Assembly: GCF_964026535.1 (NCBI RefSeq)
Contig: NZ_OZ032153.1
Span: 744,001-808,000 of the forward strand
Origin: Candidatus Tisiphia endosymbiont of Sialis lutaria
GTDB taxonomy: Bacteria; Pseudomonadota; Alphaproteobacteria; Rickettsiales; Rickettsiaceae
DNA length: 64,000 nt
Reading direction: 5' to 3'
The translations under genes and the position numbers were made by a program. How positions within the stretch are numbered: position 1 is the first letter of the stretch; every line of letters starts with the position of its first letter. Below are positions 46,674 to 54,449 of this stretch, piece after piece. Below the pieces are notes generated by a model, which searched no databases, had not been told where the DNA came from, and saw nothing but the letters and a program-made list of their open reading frames with translations.

Positions 46674-47130
46674 CACAATTTGCTATATGCTGTTTTTTTT
46701 AATAGTGAATTCAGCAATAGCTTATGGAGAACATCCATACTCAAAACATTCTAGTATGGATAAATTATATATTAATTCTGATAATTTAGTAATTGATCAG
46801 ATAAAACAGCAAGCTTGTTTTACAGGCGAGGAGGTGACTTTATGGTTTGATGATATAATGGTAAAAACGACTAATTTAGAAATTTTTTATAAAATAGTTG
46901 ATAATAAAAAAACTATTAATTACATATCCATACCGTCAAAATTGACTGCTAAAAGGAATGATGGTCAGGAAGTATTAATTGCTACTTCTGCAAAATATTT
47001 TGTGGAAAGAAAGGAGTTAATCCTACTTGGTGACGTAATAGTACAAAATAAGGACGGTATTATAAGAACCGACAAGTTAGTATATTATACAGAACTCAAT
47101 AATGTAAATTATAGTAAATCCAAGAATTAA
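46657..47130 (+). CDS. lptA: LPS export bridge protein LptA
   Basis: A 157-residue protein with a signal peptide (FSTICYMLFFLIVNSAIAYG) and an OstA/LptA jellyroll: LYINSDNLVIDQIKQQACFTG, VTLWFDDIMVKTTNLEIFY and LLGDVIVQNKDGIIRTDKL. The ATG at 46657 overlaps the lptC end by 17 bases; a TTG one codon earlier is also in frame. LptA spans the periplasm as a bridge for lipopolysaccharide. lptB follows at once. Confidence 0.9.
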   Translation: MYQIFSTICYMLFFLIVNSAIAYGEHPYSKHSSMDKLYINSDNLVIDQIKQQACFTGEEVTLWFDDIMVKTTNLEIFYKIVDNKKTINYISIPSKLTAKRNDGQEVLIATSAKYFVERKELILLGDVIVQNKDGIIRTDKLVYYTELNNVNYSKSKN

Positions 47131-47145
47131 TTGGAACAAAGAAGT

Positions 47146-47883
47146 ATGTCGCATTTAATAATAGATAGATTACAAGTAAATAGTATTTCAAAATCTTATA
47201 ATAAGAGAGTGATATTGAACGACGTATCTCTTCAATTAAAAACAGGAGAAATAGTTGGTCTTTTTGGTCCAAACGGTGCCGGCAAAACTACCTGTTTTAG
47301 TATTATTATAGGGCTTACCAAGCCAGATAGTGGAGCATTATTTTTTAATGATCATGATATTACCAATTTGCCAATTTATTTAAGAGCTAGGTTTGGCTTT
47401 AGCTATCTTCCTCAAGAACCATCAATTTTTCGTGGATTATCTGTCGGAGATAATATTAGATTAATGTTAGAGGTTTTAGAAAATGATCAAGAAATTATTG
47501 AACAAAAAATATTAGATTTGCTTAAAGAATTTTCTATTCTCCATCTAAAAGATATGCCGGCAATGGGATTATCCGGTGGAGAAAGACGTAGGCTAGAAAT
47601 TGCAAGAGCAATAGCATTAGACCCTAAATTTATTATGCTTGACGAACCACTTGCAGGTATTGATCCACTAGCGATCGAGGATATTAAAAATTTAATTGTC
47701 CACTTACGTAACCGTAATATTGGCATCTTAATCACTGATCATAATGTGAGAGATACACTCAATATAGTTGACAGAGCATACGTTATTTACAACGGAAAAG
47801 TCCTATTAGAAGGAACACCACAAGAAATAGCTACAAGTTGCCAAGTAAAGGAGGTATATTTAGGACAATCTTTTTCTTTGTAA
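47146..47883 (+). CDS. lptB: LPS export ABC ATPase LptB
   Basis: A 245-residue ATPase with Walker A GPNGAGKTT, Q-loop YLPQEPSIFRGL, signature LSGGERRRLEIARA, Walker B FIMLDEPLAGIDP and switch ITDHNVRDTL, the pattern of LptB. It powers extraction of lipopolysaccharide from the inner membrane. The ATG at 47146 is preferred, but the frame opens with a TTG at 47131, directly after the lptA stop. lptF and lptG are not in the window. The operon ends here; a family A repeat follows. Confidence 0.95.
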   Translation: MSHLIIDRLQVNSISKSYNKRVILNDVSLQLKTGEIVGLFGPNGAGKTTCFSIIIGLTKPDSGALFFNDHDITNLPIYLRARFGFSYLPQEPSIFRGLSVGDNIRLMLEVLENDQEIIEQKILDLLKEFSILHLKDMPAMGLSGGERRRLEIARAIALDPKFIMLDEPLAGIDPLAIEDIKNLIVHLRNRNIGILITDHNVRDTLNIVDRAYVIYNGKVLLEGTPQEIATSCQVKEVYLGQSFSL

Positions 47884-47934
47884 CAAGCTTTGTCACAATA
47901 GAAATATAGAAACGATAAGTCTAGGAGTTTAAGA

Positions 47935-48041
47935 TATAGTCAATTCAGGGGAATTGGGTAGCATGAACGATGGAGCGACGCCTATAAGTAATAGGCGAGC
48001 GACGAGTGCCGACGTCACCAACTTCCCATCAATTGACTATA
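47935..48041. repeat. Family A palindrome (107 bp)
   Basis: TATAGTCAATTCAGGGG to CATCAATTGACTATA with the full middle part (CGACGCCTATAAGTAATAGG). It lies 52 bases after lptB. Confidence 0.9.
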
Positions 48042-48109
48042 TGGTTGTTTACAATTGTTTGATCTAATATTATAGTAGAAATTATATAGTGAATTAACTT
48101 GATAAGTGT

Positions 48110-48279
48110 CAGTTTAAGAAAACAATAATTGAAAAACCGTCATTGCGATGAGCCACTTTAGTGGCGACAAAGCAATCCAAAAAACGATTAAAATGGATTG
48201 CTTCGGAGACTTACGCCTCCTCGCTAATAGACAGCACGATAGGTGCTTATTCGGCACTAATTCAGGTTAATTGACTATA
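48110..48279. repeat. Chimeric core repeat (TTTAAGAAAAC left arm, CGCTAATAGACAG right arm)
   Basis: The left arm CAGTTTAAGAAAACAATAAT matches 40192, and the right arm (CTCGCTAATAGACAGCACGA to TTGACTATA) matches 3354-3412. The core begins GTCATTGCGATGAGCC. With the family A copy upstream it explains the gap between lptB and the NfeD gene. Confidence 0.83.
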
Positions 48280-48326
48280 CAAAGTAATCTTAATACTACA
48301 GTTTGTAGATTAATTGAAGACATCAT

Positions 48327-48794
48327 ATGACCATATTTAATATTTCAATAGTAGAATGGTGGCTGATCGCTGGCATTATTTGTATAATTATAGAATTTTC
48401 TAACATTCCAAATGTTGGTTTTTTATTTTTGGGTTTAGGTGGAATATCTAATGCAATAATATTAAATAATTATTCAGACCTTTTAAAATACCAATATATA
48501 ATTTTTGGGTTTATTTCTTTTTTATGGCTGGTTATTTTATGGTACCCACTAAAATTCTATGTTGGCAAAAAACATGATAAGTACGAATATTCTGATATGT
48601 TAGGTCAGGAAGTGCAGCTATATAGTAATGAACTGCTAATAGGAGAAAAGGGACAGGTATTGTGGTCAGGAACTATTATGAATGCCAAACTCAGCAAAGA
48701 TTCTGTAAAATCAGCATATAAAGGAGACACACTTCGCATAGTACAAATTGATGGTAATGTTCTTATATGCACTGCAGAAAATTTGAAGAAGTGA
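48327..48794 (+). CDS. NfeD-like membrane protein
   Basis: A 155-residue protein with three hydrophobic helices in the first 85 residues (WWLIAGIICIIIEF, VGFLFLGLGGISNAIIL, IIFGFISFLWLVILWYPL) and a C-terminal OB-fold-like domain (MLGQEVQLYSNELLIGEKGQ, GDTLRIVQIDGNVLIC) typical of NfeD. These proteins usually partner a stomatin/slipin and sit in membrane microdomains; no such gene is adjacent here. The next gene starts 9 bases after its stop. Confidence 0.85.
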   Translation: MTIFNISIVEWWLIAGIICIIIEFSNIPNVGFLFLGLGGISNAIILNNYSDLLKYQYIIFGFISFLWLVILWYPLKFYVGKKHDKYEYSDMLGQEVQLYSNELLIGEKGQVLWSGTIMNAKLSKDSVKSAYKGDTLRIVQIDGNVLICTAENLKK

Positions 48795-48803
48795 GATCAT
48801 AAA

Positions 48804-49349
48804 ATGACTATTATTATTTACCTAATAGGAACCCCAGGAACCGGAAAATATACTATAGCAAAAGAAATAGCAAGGGCTGGTTATAGAATATGTGATAACC
48901 AACATATCAATAATCCTATTTTTTCACTGCTAAATTATGATGGATTGACTCCTATTCCAGAATTTGCTTGGGATGCAATTGGGCTTATACGAGATGGTAT
49001 TTTTAATTTTCTAAGCCAAGAAATTAGTAATAATTATGTTCTTACCAACTGTCTCTATGAAGTTGATGGTGATCGTAAGCTTTTTAACCAAGTACAACAG
49101 CTAGCAATAAATCGTAAATCAGTGTTTCTTCCTGTAAAATTACTAATTTCACAGGAAGAAAATATTAAGCGAATTCAACATTTAGATAGGCTAGTTCGTT
49201 ATAAATCAATCGACGTACAAGATGTTTATCCAGAATATCCATTAATTCAAATTTCTCATCCTAATTTATTTGAGTTTGATGTTACAAACCTTTCTGCTAG
49301 TGAGGCTGCAAAGAAAATCTTACAGTATAGTCAACTTCTCATCAATTGA
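48804..49349 (+). CDS. Small P-loop NTPase, C-terminus ends in palindromic repeat
   Basis: A 181-residue protein with a kinase-type P-loop IYLIGTPGTGKYTIAKEIA, where the usual K-S/T-T reads K-Y-T. The general build resembles small nucleotide or shikimate kinases (gluconate-kinase-like), but no substrate motif is recognised. The last codons (QYSQLLIN) and the stop lie inside a 29-bp minimal family A palindrome (49326-49354), so the natural C-terminus may be lost. It follows the NfeD gene closely and precedes xseA by 53 bases. Confidence 0.72.
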   Translation: MTIIIYLIGTPGTGKYTIAKEIARAGYRICDNQHINNPIFSLLNYDGLTPIPEFAWDAIGLIRDGIFNFLSQEISNNYVLTNCLYEVDGDRKLFNQVQQLAINRKSVFLPVKLLISQEENIKRIQHLDRLVRYKSIDVQDVYPEYPLIQISHPNLFEFDVTNLSASEAAKKILQYSQLLIN

Positions 49350-49354
49350 CTATA
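49326..49354. repeat. Minimal family A palindrome (29 bp)
   Basis: TATAGTCAACTTCTCATC followed by AATTGACTATA: only the outer arms remain. It supplies the stop codon of the preceding gene. Confidence 0.8.
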
Positions 49355-49402
49355 CTATTATTGTGTTGACCATTTACGTTAGAAAACTATATTAGAAGGT
49401 GT

Positions 49403-50743
49403 ATGATAGAAAATAATTTTATTACTAATTTAGTAAATCAGGAATTCTCAGTCACTGAAATTTCTAGCAAGATTAAGGAATTGCTTGAAAATAACTTTGG
49501 TTATATTAGAGTAAAGGGAGAAATTTCTGGTCTTAAGATAGCAACTTCTGGTCATGGTTATTTTAATCTTAAGGAAAATACAGCGATTCTAGCTTGCACT
49601 TGCTGGCGTCCGGTACTTGCCAAAATTCAATTTACCCCAGTTGATGGTATGGAAGTGGTAGCTATTGGTAAACTCTCTGGATATGCAGGGAATTCACGAT
49701 ATCAGCTATCGGTAGAGGCTCTTGAGCCTGCAGGTCTTGGGGCTATTATGCAAATTCTCAAGGAGCTGCAAGCTAAATTAGAAAAAGAAGGTATCTTTGA
49801 TAAACCAAAAAAACCATTACCTTTCTTGCCTAATAAGATTGGGGTAGTTACCTCAATGACTGGGGCGGTAATTAGGGACATTATACACCGTATTAATGAT
49901 CGCTGTCCGTCTCATATACTAATATGGCCAGTCACTGTTCAAGGTGGCAATGCTGCAAGTGAAATTGCTGGGGCAATTGAAGGGTTTAATAAATTAGAAC
50001 AAAATATAAAACCTGATGTTATAATTGTTGCAAGAGGTGGGGGTTCTATAGAAGATTTATGGGCATTCAATGAAGAAGTAGTAGTACGTAGCGTATTTAG
50101 TTCAGATATTCCTATTATTTCAGCAGTTGGGCATGAAGTAGATAATACTTTAATCGATTTAGTAGCTGACAAGAGAGCTCCTACTCCCACTGCGGCAGCT
50201 GAATTTGCCGTACCTGTACTTTCTAGCCTTAATTACACAATAAGTTCGTATTATGAGACATTACTTAACCGTATTATTCAGCTAGTTAAATATCAACAGC
50301 AAGCCGTTAACTCCAATACTAATATTTCCAAAAGTCTAACTACTTATATAGACTATAATCAACAGCTTCTTGATGAACTAAGTTTTAGATTAACAGAGTC
50401 TTTGCCCAATTTACTTAAATTCAAAGAGGCAAAACTTGATTCACTGAATGTAGAAATATTAAATCCTATGAAAATAGTTGATTATAAGTCTTTAGAATTA
50501 GACCATCAATTTAATTATACACTAAAATCTATTAGCACTAAGTTAAAAAATTATGATCATCAATTAAATTTAAATAATCTACTACTTACCAGTTTAGACT
50601 ACAAAACCGTACTAAAACGTGGCTTTACGGTAATCAAATCCGCCGATGGAGAATTTATAACATCAAAAGTTATGGCAAGCAAAAAACAAGAATTTAATAT
50701 TAAATTTTTTGATGGTGATATATTAGTCCACACTATAAAATAG
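49403..50743 (+). CDS. xseA: Exodeoxyribonuclease VII large subunit
   Basis: A 446-residue protein of normal length. The N-terminal OB-fold (residues about 15-115, [20 protein letters not shown]) is followed by the catalytic domain with [38 protein letters not shown] and [23 protein letters not shown], then a coiled-coil region where the small subunits bind, and KRGFTVI near the end. It degrades single-stranded DNA with XseB. A family A palindrome begins 3 bases after the stop. Confidence 0.96.
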   Translation: MIENNFITNLVNQEFSVTEISSKIKELLENNFGYIRVKGEISGLKIATSGHGYFNLKENTAILACTCWRPVLAKIQFTPVDGMEVVAIGKLSGYAGNSRYQLSVEALEPAGLGAIMQILKELQAKLEKEGIFDKPKKPLPFLPNKIGVVTSMTGAVIRDIIHRINDRCPSHILIWPVTVQGGNAASEIAGAIEGFNKLEQNIKPDVIIVARGGGSIEDLWAFNEEVVVRSVFSSDIPIISAVGHEVDNTLIDLVADKRAPTPTAAAEFAVPVLSSLNYTISSYYETLLNRIIQLVKYQQQAVNSNTNISKSLTTYIDYNQQLLDELSFRLTESLPNLLKFKEAKLDSLNVEILNPMKIVDYKSLELDHQFNYTLKSISTKLKNYDHQLNLNNLLLTSLDYKTVLKRGFTVIKSADGEFITSKVMASKKQEFNIKFFDGDILVHTIK

Positions 50744-50745
50744 TG

Positions 50746-50837
50746 TATAGTCAATTGATGAGAAGTTGGGGACGTTGTCACTCGTCGCTCGCCTATTACT
50801 TTCGCTCCTAGCCCCAAATTCTCATCAATTGACTATA
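50746..50837. repeat. Family A palindrome (92 bp)
   Basis: TATAGTCAATTGATGAGAAG to CATCAATTGACTATA, three bases after the xseA stop. Both ends read TCAATTGATGAG, so the arms are more symmetrical than in other copies. Confidence 0.9.
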
Positions 50838-50884
50838 TACTCTAATTAGCTTGAAGTAGAATTTAATGAGGAGATCTGTACACC

Positions 50885-52489
50885 ATGCAAATACTTAAGA
50901 GTATCATCCCGATTATTATTATCTTACAAAACTTTTTTGCCTATGCAAATCATAAGGAGAATAATAATCAACTATCTAATCCCCTTGACACATATTTTAC
51001 TCAATGTACTGAAGGGGTAAATGATAAAGATCATTTGCTTGTTGATTGCTATTCATTGGAACCCTACCAATTTAGCCATGTAACTAAAAGTGGACACCAT
51101 AATATTACCGGTTTAGATATTGAATTAATCAATGCTATTAGTAGTAAAATTAACATTGGCATACAATATACTGATTCTGCCTGGGAACAAGTAATATCCA
51201 ATATCCAACAAGGTAAAAGTGATATGGTGCCAGGACTTACTTATACCGAGGAAAGAGCAGCCTTTGCCAATTTTTCTATCCCGTATCGACTTGCAGAAAT
51301 TTCCTTATTTACTTTACGTTCAGCAAGAAAACATCTACATTTTAATAATACGAATGAATTCTTAGCTCAGATACGTTTACTAAATTTTCGTCTTGGCATA
51401 ACTAGAAAAGCTGTTTATGGCAATACCAGAACTACTGAGTACCTAAATCAGGCTAGTAATAATGACATCATCATTAAATATGGCAGTAATGCAGAGCTAT
51501 TTAAGGGGTTGCTACGTAATGAAATTGATGGGGTTCTTGCTGACAGGATTGCAGGGGTAGCTCTTACTTTAAACTATATAGAAAAAGATCAAATAGAAGA
51601 GATCCCTACTGGTATTAAAACCCCTGTACATTTAATGTTTAGTAAGAAAACCGTATCTCCTAATTTAGTCGCCAGGTTTAACAATTCAATTAATGAATTT
51701 ATCAATAGCGACGAATATAAAAAAATTGTAGAAAGGTATAAATATAATATCCTACTGCTAAAATCTATCGATTCATCATGGTGTTATATTATTGGAGTTA
51801 TAGGGAGTATAGCATTCGCAATTTCTGGTATCATTATATCAGCTAAAACCAATGCTACGTTGTTTGTTACTTTTGTATTAGCAATGTTACCATCCTTACT
51901 AGGATGTATTTTACTTGATATTGTAGTACATAGTGTTAATGCCAGTCTTATTTTAACTCCATATTATACTTGCCGTATTTTTATAACGGTGCTTATTGGT
52001 TTCTTTGCTATTAAATTACTAGCTTATTATAACAAGCAATTATATGAGGATGATTTTATCCAAAAAATACGCAATAATACTCTTATTGTTTGTGATTCCT
52101 TAGGGCAAGCATCTTTTATGATAATTGGTGTTATAACTGTAATTGTACAAAAAATTGAACCATTAGAGTTCTGGGGACCATGTTTTGCCTGTTTGACTTC
52201 TAGTGTTGGTATAATATTCCGAAATTTAATTTGTCAACATGATAAAAATATCGAGTCTATACCTAGAGAAATTAATTTTGAAATATTAATATTGTGGGGT
52301 GCGATCTTTAGTATATTATTAGATTCTTATGCTTATAAGCCTGATTATAGTACAATAAAATACTCTATTATTACAGTATTTGTAGGAGCTTTTGTTAGTA
52401 GGCTTTTAGTTTACTACTATAATATCCCAAACTTAACTTTTCGTTCGGATAATACAGAAATTCTTACAAAAAATATAAACACAAATTGA
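50885..52489 (+). CDS. Solute-binding domain fused to TRIC/UPF0126-like membrane domain
   Basis: A 534-residue protein with two parts. After a signal-like start (IPIIIILQNFFAYA), residues about 45-290 match the family 3 periplasmic solute-binding fold: GLDIELINAISSKI, SAWEQVISNIQQGKSDMVPG, FSIPYRLAEISLF and IDGVLADRIAGVAL. Residues about 295-510 have six or seven membrane helices; GVIGSIAFAISGIIISAKTN resembles the repeat start of UPF0126/TRIC proteins, and a second half repeats the theme (LGQASFMIIGVITVIVQKIE). A binding domain joined to such a channel would give a one-piece uptake protein, probably for an amino acid. The GAGGAG site lies just before the ATG. The fusion is clear; the function is inference. 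Confidence 0.82.
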   Translation: MQILKSIIPIIIILQNFFAYANHKENNNQLSNPLDTYFTQCTEGVNDKDHLLVDCYSLEPYQFSHVTKSGHHNITGLDIELINAISSKINIGIQYTDSAWEQVISNIQQGKSDMVPGLTYTEERAAFANFSIPYRLAEISLFTLRSARKHLHFNNTNEFLAQIRLLNFRLGITRKAVYGNTRTTEYLNQASNNDIIIKYGSNAELFKGLLRNEIDGVLADRIAGVALTLNYIEKDQIEEIPTGIKTPVHLMFSKKTVSPNLVARFNNSINEFINSDEYKKIVERYKYNILLLKSIDSSWCYIIGVIGSIAFAISGIIISAKTNATLFVTFVLAMLPSLLGCILLDIVVHSVNASLILTPYYTCRIFITVLIGFFAIKLLAYYNKQLYEDDFIQKIRNNTLIVCDSLGQASFMIIGVITVIVQKIEPLEFWGPCFACLTSSVGIIFRNLICQHDKNIESIPREINFEILILWGAIFSILLDSYAYKPDYSTIKYSIITVFVGAFVSRLLVYYYNIPNLTFRSDNTEILTKNINTN

Positions 52490-52522
52490 ATAAATAGTCA
52501 TTAAAAGTAGTATATGGTCAAA

Positions 52523-52800
52523 GTCATTGTAAGGAAGACCGTAGGTCGACGAAGCAATATACAAGTCTGATGGATTGCCACGCTCACATACGTTCGCTCG
52601 CAATGACGTATGCGTTTGAGGAGTCGTAAGTCGATCCGTCATTGCGAATAAGACCTTAGGTCGACAAAGCAATCCACAAAAGTAACCAAAAATGGATTGC
52701 TTCGTCGGCTCATGCCTTTTTGTAATGACATATATGCACCCCAATCGTCATTGCGAAACCATGTAATGGTCGAAGCGATCCATTTTTGATCACTTTCTGG
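52523..52800. repeat. Array of three degenerate core repeats
   Basis: Successive cores start at GTCATTGTAAGG, GTCATTGCGAATAAG and GTCATTGCGAAACC, linked by CGTATGCGTTTGAGGAG and ATATATGCACCCCAATCG. The last core is incomplete. It fills the gap between the fusion gene and the convergent MFS gene. Confidence 0.8.
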
Positions 52801-52824
52801 ATTAGCTATATTAAGCAAGTAATG

Positions 52825-54015
52825 CTACCGACTCTTCACCGCCCATATAGTAGCTAAAGTAATCATTGCAATATAAATTCCTATAGATATAGAAGAGTCA
52901 GTAAAGTGCCAAAGAGCTATGCACACTGCAGGAGCAGAGCGTCCAAATATTGAAGTACCTAAAGCATCACCAATACTAACCAGCATATATTTATCTGAAC
53001 CATGAAATAAGCTATTAAGCCAATAATTTAGTGGGCATAAGAAAGTTACCCCTAAGGCAATAATCCATAAACGGACAAAATTAACATACCATATAGAAGC
53101 ATCAGTCATATATAACCATAATGGTACTATGCTAATAAATAGAATGCTAGTACTTACGATCATTACATCCACAGGACGATATTTTTTAACAAAATACCCT
53201 ATTAATGGAATCATTGCTGCATCTACGATTAATAAAAGAGTATTAACACTCATCATCGCTTCCAAAGATATAGAGGTAATAAGAGGGACAAAACTATTCA
53301 TCACTACAAAAGGTATGACATATGTCATATAGGAAAAGCCACTAATTATAGATATACGCAGAATATTGTACTTATTATTCAATATCACATTTGATGGGTA
53401 AGATTTTTGTTCTATTGCTCTTTGAGACATATTGGAATAACGTCTAAGATAAACCCCTACAATCCCTGTACTACCTCCTAATATAAAACATAAACGCCAA
53501 TATTCATGGTGACTAGAACTAATTAGAATTGCACTGACAGAAGAGGCAATAATAATCCCAAACATTGTTGATAGTTCGTATAGGTAAGATGCTTTCACTC
53601 CTCGACTCTGCGTCTTATTTTCTACAATATATAATTTGGCAATACAATGTTCTCCTTCACCAAAAATTCCTAACATCATTCGAATAATAAGCAGCATCAA
53701 TGGTGAAAACCAGCCAATCATTTGATAAGTTGGTATAACTCCTATTAACATAGTGGTAATAGCCACACCTATTAATGAATAGGATAAAGCCAAAGTTGCC
53801 CCTCGTTTTTTTGCAATTATACTAAAAATTATTGAACCAATTGGCCTGGTAATTATTGAAGTTGCTAACATGCCATAGGTTAAGATCAAAGCAACTATAG
53901 GGTCATCTTTAGGAAAAAAGACTATTGATAAAATTGGAGCAAGAAAACTATAAATAGCCGTATCAAAATGATCCAGACTATTACCTATTAAAATTGATAA
54001 ATCTTTCTTTTTCAT
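52825..54015 (-). CDS. MFS transporter (ProP/metabolite:H+ symporter type)
   Basis: A 396-residue membrane protein with about 12 hydrophobic segments. The first helix region SILIGNSLDHFDTAIYSFLA and the second RPIGSIIFSIIAKKRGATLAL are typical of the metabolite:H+ symporter family that includes the ProP osmolyte carriers; FGEGEHCIAKLYIVENKTQSR-type sequence matches its central motif. Rickettsia have several proP-like genes. The ATG at 54015 is chosen; an upstream TTG gives 8 more residues. Its likely role is import of an osmolyte or small acid from the host cytosol. The solute is not decided. Confidence 0.82.
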   Translation of the reverse strand: MKKKDLSILIGNSLDHFDTAIYSFLAPILSIVFFPKDDPIVALILTYGMLATSIITRPIGSIIFSIIAKKRGATLALSYSLIGVAITTMLIGVIPTYQMIGWFSPLMLLIIRMMLGIFGEGEHCIAKLYIVENKTQSRGVKASYLYELSTMFGIIIASSVSAILISSSHHEYWRLCFILGGSTGIVGVYLRRYSNMSQRAIEQKSYPSNVILNNKYNILRISIISGFSYMTYVIPFVVMNSFVPLITSISLEAMMSVNTLLLIVDAAMIPLIGYFVKKYRPVDVMIVSTSILFISIVPLWLYMTDASIWYVNFVRLWIIALGVTFLCPLNYWLNSLFHGSDKYMLVSIGDALGTSIFGRSAPAVCIALWHFTDSSISIGIYIAMITLATIWAVKSR

Positions 54016-54122
54016 GAGAGACCGTAAAATTTTTGTCAAAAATTATCTATAGCTAACCCGATTAGTATGTTATCCATAGTAACTGGTGCTATTAGCGAGG
54101 AGGCACTTTGTGCAACACACCG

Positions 54123-54441
54123 TCATTGCGAGCTGATGTATCCCCACGAAATTCTTGCTACATGAAACCTAGATGTCAAGCAGTTTACGAACTATTTGAC
54201 ACGTGAAAAGTATAATCAAAACGCTATGTATTTTAAAAAATTTCTAATTTTGAGAATTTATTGCATTTTTTGACCTGATTAAATGTTCTTCAAACCTTGT
54301 GAAGTCTAGGGTTTACTAAAATCAATTAATTGGCAACTCGTGTTATTTTGCAACAATTTCGTGGGGATACATCAGCTCGCAATGACATCTTTAACCTTTT
54401 TTCCGTGAACACTCACATTCAATCTACAACTGTAGTACTAG
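54123..54441. repeat. Core repeat split by an IS10-like-ended element, with MITE right arm
   Basis: The left part is only CGTCATTGCGAG; after the insertion the right part reads CTCGCAATGACATC and then the arm CCGTGAACACTCACATTC to CTGTAGTACTAG of the MITEs at 16566 and 17912. The left arm of that MITE is absent. It lies between the MFS gene and the AsmA gene. Confidence 0.83.
54133..54375. mobile_element. MITE with IS10-like ends and unrelated interior (copy 3, 243 bp)
   Basis: Ends CTGATGTATCCCCACGAAAT and ATTTCGTGGGGATACATCAG, the same as copy 2, but the interior has no transposase sequence. Flanks are ATTGCGAG and CTCGCAAT, inverse complements and not a direct duplication, which hints at insertion into the loop of the palindrome or later rearrangement. 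Confidence 0.83.
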
Positions 54442-54449
54442 GATGACTA

